NCBI GenBank assembly: GCA_017467625.1
Contig: JAFUSN010000002.1
Span: forward strand, 1-64,000
Reading direction: 5' to 3'
Length of the DNA stretch: 64,000 nucleotides
Source: RGIG1681 sp017467625
GTDB lineage: Bacteria; Bacillota; Clostridia; Christensenellales; UBA1242
A program made the position numbers and the translations under genes. How positions within the stretch are numbered: the stretch's first letter is position 1; every line of letters starts with the position of its first letter. Below are positions 59,645 to 64,000 of the stretch, piece by piece. The notes beneath the pieces were generated by a model. The model was not told the DNA's origin, did not search any database, and was given only the letters and a program-made list of their open reading frames with translations.

Positions 59645-59709
59645 TGTCTTTTTTTGTAATTGATATTGAAATGGTTAAGAAATTATTATATAATAGATAA
59701 GGTTTAATT

Positions 59710-60897
59710 ATGAAAGTAGAAGATAGTTTTAAGTTTGATCAAGAAGTTATTGATTTCATGGAACAAGTTAGAAATGGCAATGTAATCACATCTGCCAGTC
59801 TTTTTCGTGAGGCAGTTTCTATTTTAAATGCTCCAATTAGTTTAGATTTGGATATTGCAACAAAAAAACAAATGTCAAGTTTAAAAGAACAAATTAAACT
59901 TGCCTTTGTTAAACTTTTTAGAGAAGAAATTGAAACAAAAAATCCAATTATAGGAAAGAATATTTATTTAATTTATAGATATATTGCCTCATATAAGGCA
60001 TTTGCGGATTTGATTGATTCAAAAGAAGCTGTTCGAACTGGAGCCCAAAATTGCCAAAATTTAATTCAATATGCTGAAAATGTTTGGAATCTCATGCATA
60101 AGGAAAATTTACCATCATATCAACTTGAGTATTTAAACAATTTCAATCCAAAAGATTACAGCAAATTTATTGCAAACTTTGGAACAGTTGTTGATATTTC
60201 AAGAGCATTTGAAAAAACAGGGCATATGATTGATTTGAATGCTCTCACAAATGAACTTAAAGATGCCTATAAAATTTATTACACAACGGCAAATATTTTT
60301 AATCCAAGGTATGGATTTAGTGATGTTGAAAGAAGAATTCCAATCCAAAATTTATCTGGAAATATGAATGTTGGAAGAAATATTTCTGCTGAAAGTTTTA
60401 TGCAGTTTATTCAATATCCTGGAACAAATGCAAGGGGAATTTCAACCGGACTTGAAGTTGCAAGCTGGAATGATGAATCGCTTGAAGTGTTGAAAAGAGA
60501 AAAAATGGATATTTTGAGGCTAGCTGATGCCCCTGAAGTTGTTATTGCATCACTGATTGTGTGTTTAAGTAAACTTAATTTTAAAGATGGAGTGAATTAC
60601 TTGACTAAATTTTATACTCCAAACTTTGAAAACGATCAAGAAAAAATGTATTGGAATGATTTTATTAATCACTTACCATTTGAAACGGAAGCGCCAGTTG
60701 ATAAAAATGCGCAAAATAAGCATGAAATTGATAAAGAAAAACATGCTGAATTTTTGAGATTATTCAAAAATGATGTGATAGAAAGAGTTCAGGCCGGTGA
60801 AAGTGAAACAACCATTGTTAGGTCATGGCAAAACCCTGAAGAAAAGGAAATAATTTATTCAGTTTTGGCTCCTAATGTTTTTGAAACAAATAAATAA
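59710..60897 (+). CDS. Hypothetical protein inserted between rplA and rplJ
   Basis: 395 residues, soluble, predicted mainly helical. No family recognised. A central non-helical part lies around 215-250 (RRIPIQNLSGNMNVGRNISA). No Shine-Dalgarno of normal strength is seen; AAGG lies 8 bases before the ATG. It is convergent with the 260-residue gene. Unusual at this position. Confidence 0.75.
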   Translation: MKVEDSFKFDQEVIDFMEQVRNGNVITSASLFREAVSILNAPISLDLDIATKKQMSSLKEQIKLAFVKLFREEIETKNPIIGKNIYLIYRYIASYKAFADLIDSKEAVRTGAQNCQNLIQYAENVWNLMHKENLPSYQLEYLNNFNPKDYSKFIANFGTVVDISRAFEKTGHMIDLNALTNELKDAYKIYYTTANIFNPRYGFSDVERRIPIQNLSGNMNVGRNISAESFMQFIQYPGTNARGISTGLEVASWNDESLEVLKREKMDILRLADAPEVVIASLIVCLSKLNFKDGVNYLTKFYTPNFENDQEKMYWNDFINHLPFETEAPVDKNAQNKHEIDKEKHAEFLRLFKNDVIERVQAGESETTIVRSWQNPEEKEIIYSVLAPNVFETNK

Positions 60898-60927
60898 AAA
60901 CCTTGGAAATTTCCAAGGTTTTTTTTA
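60898..60927. terminator. Bidirectional terminator
   Basis: AAACCTTGGAAATTTCCAAGGTTT palindrome followed by T-run, between convergent orphan genes. Confidence 0.85.
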
Positions 60928-61707
60928 TTCGCTAATTTCATTTATTATACTTTGCATATCTCCAAATCTTTTTGTTGCATTTTTAATAATTTTTCTATCT
61001 TTGTAATGACCAGAAATAAATTCAATTGAGTGTTTGGTTGGTTCAAAAATTGACTTATATGGAACAGGTAATGATTCCGCAAATTTTGAAAATTTTTCAA
61101 TAATTTCGTAAGGCAAATTTGATGGTTGACTAGGAATTCTTCCAAAGACATTTTTTGTTATGTAATCATTTATCACAACTTCTGGTGTTAAAAGAACTGC
61201 TCCGCCTAAAATTTTTGTTCCCCTTGAACAGAAGGTTGAAAAATCAGTTGGGTTGAATTTTGGTTGAGACTCATTTTCATAAAATTCATCTTGTGTTAAA
61301 TTTGGATTTGTTTTTAATGCTTTTTTAAATTTTCTATTTAAAACATCTTGAATTGCATTTGATGAAAATTTAAATTTTGAATATTGATTTTCAACAAACA
61401 TTCTAGTGTTAAGTTCAATTTCATTTTGACTATTGTCTTCAATTTCAACTTCAATTATGTTTGGATTTTTTGGCGATGGATAAAATAAAATTTTGTTATA
61501 AACACAATTCACAAAACCATGAGTTGAATCACCAGTATATTGAATCATGTCAAAAGGATTAAAAACTGACAAATTAAATGGCTTAATTTTTTCAGGTGAC
61601 TCGTGCAATGGCGAAAAAGCAGCTGAATTTTCAGTTGCTGGCGATATTGTTGGTATTTGCTTTCTTGCTTCATTTAATTCTTCTATGCTAATTTTGTTTA
61701 CTGACAT
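60925..61707 (-). CDS. Hypothetical protein, minus strand before rplJ
   Basis: 260 residues, soluble, mixed alpha/beta, unrecognised. It has an N-terminal proline-rich stretch (about 15-45) and no membrane segment. AGAGGAA precedes the ATG. It is transcribed away from the rplJ promoter. Together with the previous gene it splits the ribosomal rplKAJL block. Confidence 0.72.
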   Translation of the reverse strand: MSVNKISIEELNEARKQIPTISPATENSAAFSPLHESPEKIKPFNLSVFNPFDMIQYTGDSTHGFVNCVYNKILFYPSPKNPNIIEVEIEDNSQNEIELNTRMFVENQYSKFKFSSNAIQDVLNRKFKKALKTNPNLTQDEFYENESQPKFNPTDFSTFCSRGTKILGGAVLLTPEVVINDYITKNVFGRIPSQPSNLPYEIIEKFSKFAESLPVPYKSIFEPTKHSIEFISGHYKDRKIIKNATKRFGDMQSIINEISE

Positions 61708-61830
61708 TAAAAATTCCTCTAAAAATTGTGGTAAAATACCATTTCTATCTAAAACAATATAAGTATATCATGTGAATTTGTGTTTTTCAATACCCTTTAA
61801 AAAATTTATTGAAGTTTTTTGGCAAAAGGA

Positions 61831-61858
61831 TTGACATTTTTTTTATAATAGGTATAAT
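61831..61858 (+). promoter_or_regulatory. rplJ-rplL promoter
   Basis: TTGACA (61831-61836), 16-base spacer, TATAAT (61853-61858). Confidence 0.8.
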
Positions 61859-61863
61859 ATTCA

Positions 61864-62011
61864 TTGTTAAAAATACAAGTGCCGAAGACAGCAAGTGGGG
61901 TATCCCTTAAATATCTTGCCGAGGAATGTAAGAATTTTCTATTTTAGTTAGATAAAAGCCTTATGTTCCACCAGCGAGCATAAGGTTTTTTTTAACGCTT
62001 CACACTAAAAT
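61864..62011 (+). ncRNA. Ribosomal protein L10 leader
   Basis: The leader contains AAGTGCCGAAGACAGCAAG followed by a TGGGGTATCCC segment and the CTTGCCGAGGAATGTAAG region, matching the L10 leader of Bacillota to which the L10(L12)4 complex binds. A terminator-like hairpin (GCCTTATG / CATAAGG with T-run) lies at about 61951-61990, which fits attenuation control. Confidence 0.8.
61951..61992 (+). terminator. Attenuator terminator in L10 leader
   Basis: GCCTTATG ... CATAAGG stem with a loop of about 15 bases, followed by TTTTTTTT. It sits between the L10-binding region and rplJ. Confidence 0.7.
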
Positions 62012-62023
62012 AGGAGGAAAAAC

Positions 62024-62512
62024 ATGTCAGCAAATTTTGAAAACAAAAAAGTGGTTGTAAGCGAAATTGAAGAACTTGCTAAAAATGCAAAGTCAATCGT
62101 GCTTGTTGACTACCGCGGACTTACAGTTGCTCAAGTAACTGAACTTCGTAACACAGTTCGTGAAGCTGGCGGAACTTACAAGGTTTACAAAAACAGACTT
62201 ATGAAGCTTGCTTTTGATAAACTTGGAATTACATTCCCAGCATCTGACTTTGAAGGTACAACAGCCGTTTTGTTCCATTCAACTGACGAAGTTGCTCCTG
62301 CTAAAATTGCACTTGATGGTTCAAAGAAATTCAATGTTTTGAAACTTAAATCAGGTTATGTAAGCGGAAAATATTATGATGCAAACGAAATCACAACTCT
62401 CGCTAACATTCCATCAAGAGAAGTTTTGGTTGGCCAACTTCTCGGGCTTCTTACAAACCCAATGCGCTCACTTGCTGTGGCTGTAAGTGAAATTGCAAAG
62501 AAAAATGCATAA
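62024..62512 (+). CDS. rplJ: 50S ribosomal protein L10
   Basis: 162 residues. N-terminal rRNA-binding domain (KSIVLVDYRGLTVAQVTELR, KNRLMKLAF) and the C-terminal helix that carries L7/L12 dimers. AGGAGG lies 7 bases before the ATG. It is controlled by the L10 leader. Confidence 0.97.
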   Translation: MSANFENKKVVVSEIEELAKNAKSIVLVDYRGLTVAQVTELRNTVREAGGTYKVYKNRLMKLAFDKLGITFPASDFEGTTAVLFHSTDEVAPAKIALDGSKKFNVLKLKSGYVSGKYYDANEITTLANIPSREVLVGQLLGLLTNPMRSLAVAVSEIAKKNA

Positions 62513-62599
62513 TTTTAATTTAATTATTTAATTTTTTATATTTTAGTCACAAGATTTTAATAAATAAAACAAAATTTATATCATTAGGAGAAAATAAAA

Positions 62600-62974
62600 A
62601 TGGCAGATATTAAGAAATTTATTGAAGACATTAAGGGTATGACAGTTGTTGAACTTAATGATCTTGTTAAAGCTATTGAAGAAGAATTTGGAGTTTCAGC
62701 AGCAGCTATGGCAGTTGCAGCTCCAGCAGCTGGTGCAGGTGCTGCAGCAGCTGAAGAAGAAAAAACTGAATTCAATGTTGTGCTTAAAGATGTTGGCGCA
62801 AACAAAATTGCAGTTATTAAAGTTGTTCGTGAAATCACAGGACTTGGCCTTGCTGAATCAAAGGCAATGGTTGATGGTGCTCCAAGCACAATTAAAGAAG
62901 GCGTTGCAAAAGAAGCAGCTGAAGAAATGGTTGCAAAATTCAAAGAAGCAGGCGCTACAGCTGAACTTAAATAA
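62600..62974 (+). CDS. rplL: 50S ribosomal protein L7/L12
   Basis: 124 residues. N-terminal dimerisation domain, Ala/Gly-rich hinge (about 33-52) and C-terminal factor-binding domain with KIAVIKVVREITGLGLAESK. Stalk protein that recruits translation factors. An 87-base gap separates it from rplJ. Strong terminator afterwards. Confidence 0.97.
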   Translation: MADIKKFIEDIKGMTVVELNDLVKAIEEEFGVSAAAMAVAAPAAGAGAAAAEEEKTEFNVVLKDVGANKIAVIKVVREITGLGLAESKAMVDGAPSTIKEGVAKEAAEEMVAKFKEAGATAELK

Positions 62975-63002
62975 TTTTAGCAAAAAATTAAGTGTGAAGA
63001 TA

Positions 63003-63029
63003 AGGCAGACGAATTTGTCTGCCTTTTTA
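63003..63029 (+). terminator. rplL terminator
   Basis: AGGCAGAC / GTCTGCCT stem followed by TTTTA. Confidence 0.9.
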
Positions 63030-63086
63030 TTTGACAAAAAATTGTAAATAAAATATATTTATCTTATTAAAAAATTAGGAGATAAT

Positions 63087-64000
63087 ATGGAGAAAAATAA
63101 TGTTATTTTACAAGAAAATTGTAAAAAAGACAAAGTAAAAACAATTTTGTTTGTTGTTATGATTGTGTCATTTCTTTGTGCATTGTTTTCAACAATTTTT
63201 TGTGTGTCACTTTATGAACATACATTCAGTGATTTTGCTGAAACTCTATCATATTGCATGATGCAAAATCCATACAACGGTGTTGATGGTGCTCGTTCAA
63301 TTTATCCACCTATTGCATTTTTACCATTTTATTTGTTCGCTTTAATTTGCAAACCTGAACTTGCTCAATATTTGGAAAACATTAAAAATTTATCACCTTC
63401 AGAAAGTTATTATCCATATATGGTTGAGCTTTCGCAAACAACCAACTTTAGAATTGCATTTATTTTGTTTTATTTAATAGTCACTGCATTAATTTTGCTT
63501 GTCGTTGCAAAAATGTCAAAATTTAAGGGAACAAAACTTGTCTATTTATTGATTTCAGTATTTTGTTTTTCACCATTTGTTTATGCATTTTGCAGGGGAA
63601 ATAACATCATTTTGGTTGGACTTTTGGTTCTCTTGTTTTTCTGGCTTTATAATAGTGAAAAGAGATGGCAGAGGGAACTTGCCAATGTTTGTTTGGCTGC
63701 CGCTGCTGCAATTAAAATTTATCCACTTTTGATTGCTTTATTCTTTATTAAAGATAGAAGATGGATGGATTTGCTTAAAACTATTTGTTATGCACTTGCT
63801 TTAATTTTCCTCCCATTCTTACTCATCAAAGGTGGATTTGGAAATATTAGAGAAATTTGGAATAATTTCACAACATTTAACTCTGGATCAGGAAGAAATG
63901 AATCTTGGGGAAATATTGGATTTGACTTATTTGCTTCAAAAATTGGACTTTCACTTTTTGGCTCAAAAACGCTTTATTCGTTGCTTAGCAAGTTTTTAAG
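63087..64000 (+). CDS. GT87-like polytopic membrane glycosyltransferase (cut by window end)
   Basis: At least 304 residues, cut off at the right edge. An N-terminal membrane helix (about 18-40) is followed by an external loop with a FSDFAETLSY-type acidic residue, YPPIAFLPFYLF, and further helices with FCRGNNIILVGLLV and AAAAAIKIYPLLIAL. R-G-N-x and K-x-Y-P-L are typical of the GT87/DUF2029 polyprenol-phosphate-mannose-type transferases. AGGAG lies 6 bases before the ATG. Substrate unknown. Confidence 0.82.
   Translation, partial: MEKNNVILQENCKKDKVKTILFVVMIVSFLCALFSTIFCVSLYEHTFSDFAETLSYCMMQNPYNGVDGARSIYPPIAFLPFYLFALICKPELAQYLENIKNLSPSESYYPYMVELSQTTNFRIAFILFYLIVTALILLVVAKMSKFKGTKLVYLLISVFCFSPFVYAFCRGNNIILVGLLVLLFFWLYNSEKRWQRELANVCLAAAAAIKIYPLLIALFFIKDRRWMDLLKTICYALALIFLPFLLIKGGFGNIREIWNNFTTFNSGSGRNESWGNIGFDLFASKIGLSLFGSKTLYSLLSKFL

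Noticed and set aside
1..64000. CRISPR array or rRNA genes
   Set aside because: No regularly spaced direct repeats of 20-40 bases and no conserved rRNA sequence were seen.

Overview
The window is low-GC DNA with short spacers, strong Shine-Dalgarno sites on most genes and consensus TTGACA/TATAAT promoters. It carries the gene neighbourhood typical of a Bacillota (Firmicutes) replication-origin region: rpmH-rnpA-yidD-yidC-jag-mnmE-mnmG, dnaA-dnaN, recF, gyrB-gyrA. A DnaD-like protein plus a DnaI-type helicase loader and RF2 with a programmed frameshift fit the same group. Many genes match no family I recognise, so an uncultivated, probably gut-associated, Clostridia- or Bacilli-like lineage is likely. 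That placement is inference.

Layout. 1-6.5 kb: an integrative-element segment with a tyrosine recombinase, a SLOG-fold (DUF1273-like) gene and a divergent XRE repressor sharing palindromic operators, then a leftward eight-gene operon containing PcfJ-like and PcfK-like (AcrIIA9-family) genes. It abuts a tRNA-Ser(GCU) whose 3' end faces the element. 6.8-13.4 kb: housekeeping and accessory genes (membrane protein, tRNA-Ser(GGA), bPH2/zinc-ribbon protein, YwlG-like protein, methyltransferase with a truncated pyrophosphatase fragment behind it, ABC exporter). 13.4-25.3 kb: mnmG, GNAT, mnmE, jag, yidC, yidD, rnpA, rpmH, dnaN and dnaA on the minus strand, then recF on the plus strand. Compared with Bacillus, dnaA-dnaN is inverted. 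The strand switch at about 24.1 kb marks the likely origin neighbourhood, although I see no canonical DnaA boxes. 25.3-38.3 kb: gyrB, a MazG-like gene and gyrA, surrounded by unrecognised coiled-coil or alpha-helical genes, and the dnaD/dnaI operon. 38.4-43.3 kb: sbcD-sbcC. 43.4-50.3 kb: GT8, LOG-family and radical SAM genes, rlmD, miaA, hisS and rdgB. 50.3-57.2 kb: YfhO-like membrane protein, an unknown two-TM protein, prfB with its +1 frameshift, tsaD. 57.3-64 kb: rpmG-secE-nusG-rplK-rplA, two orphan genes, an L10 leader with rplJ-rplL, and a GT87-like membrane protein cut by the window end.

Working together, this is an information-processing neighbourhood: replication initiation (dnaA, dnaN, dnaD, dnaI), topology (gyrAB), repair (recF, sbcCD), tRNA modification (mnmE/mnmG, miaA, tsaD), membrane insertion (yidC/yidD/jag, secE) and ribosome synthesis. 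The most unusual observations are: a mobile element with an AcrIIA9-family gene; apparently leaderless promoters; near-absence of TGA stops together with an RF2 frameshift site lacking its usual upstream SD; an archaeal/eukaryotic-type HisRS; a Gly at the GyrA quinolone position; short CG-alternating islands; a dispersed repeat; and several orphan gene modules. I did not find a clearly new defence or CRISPR system.
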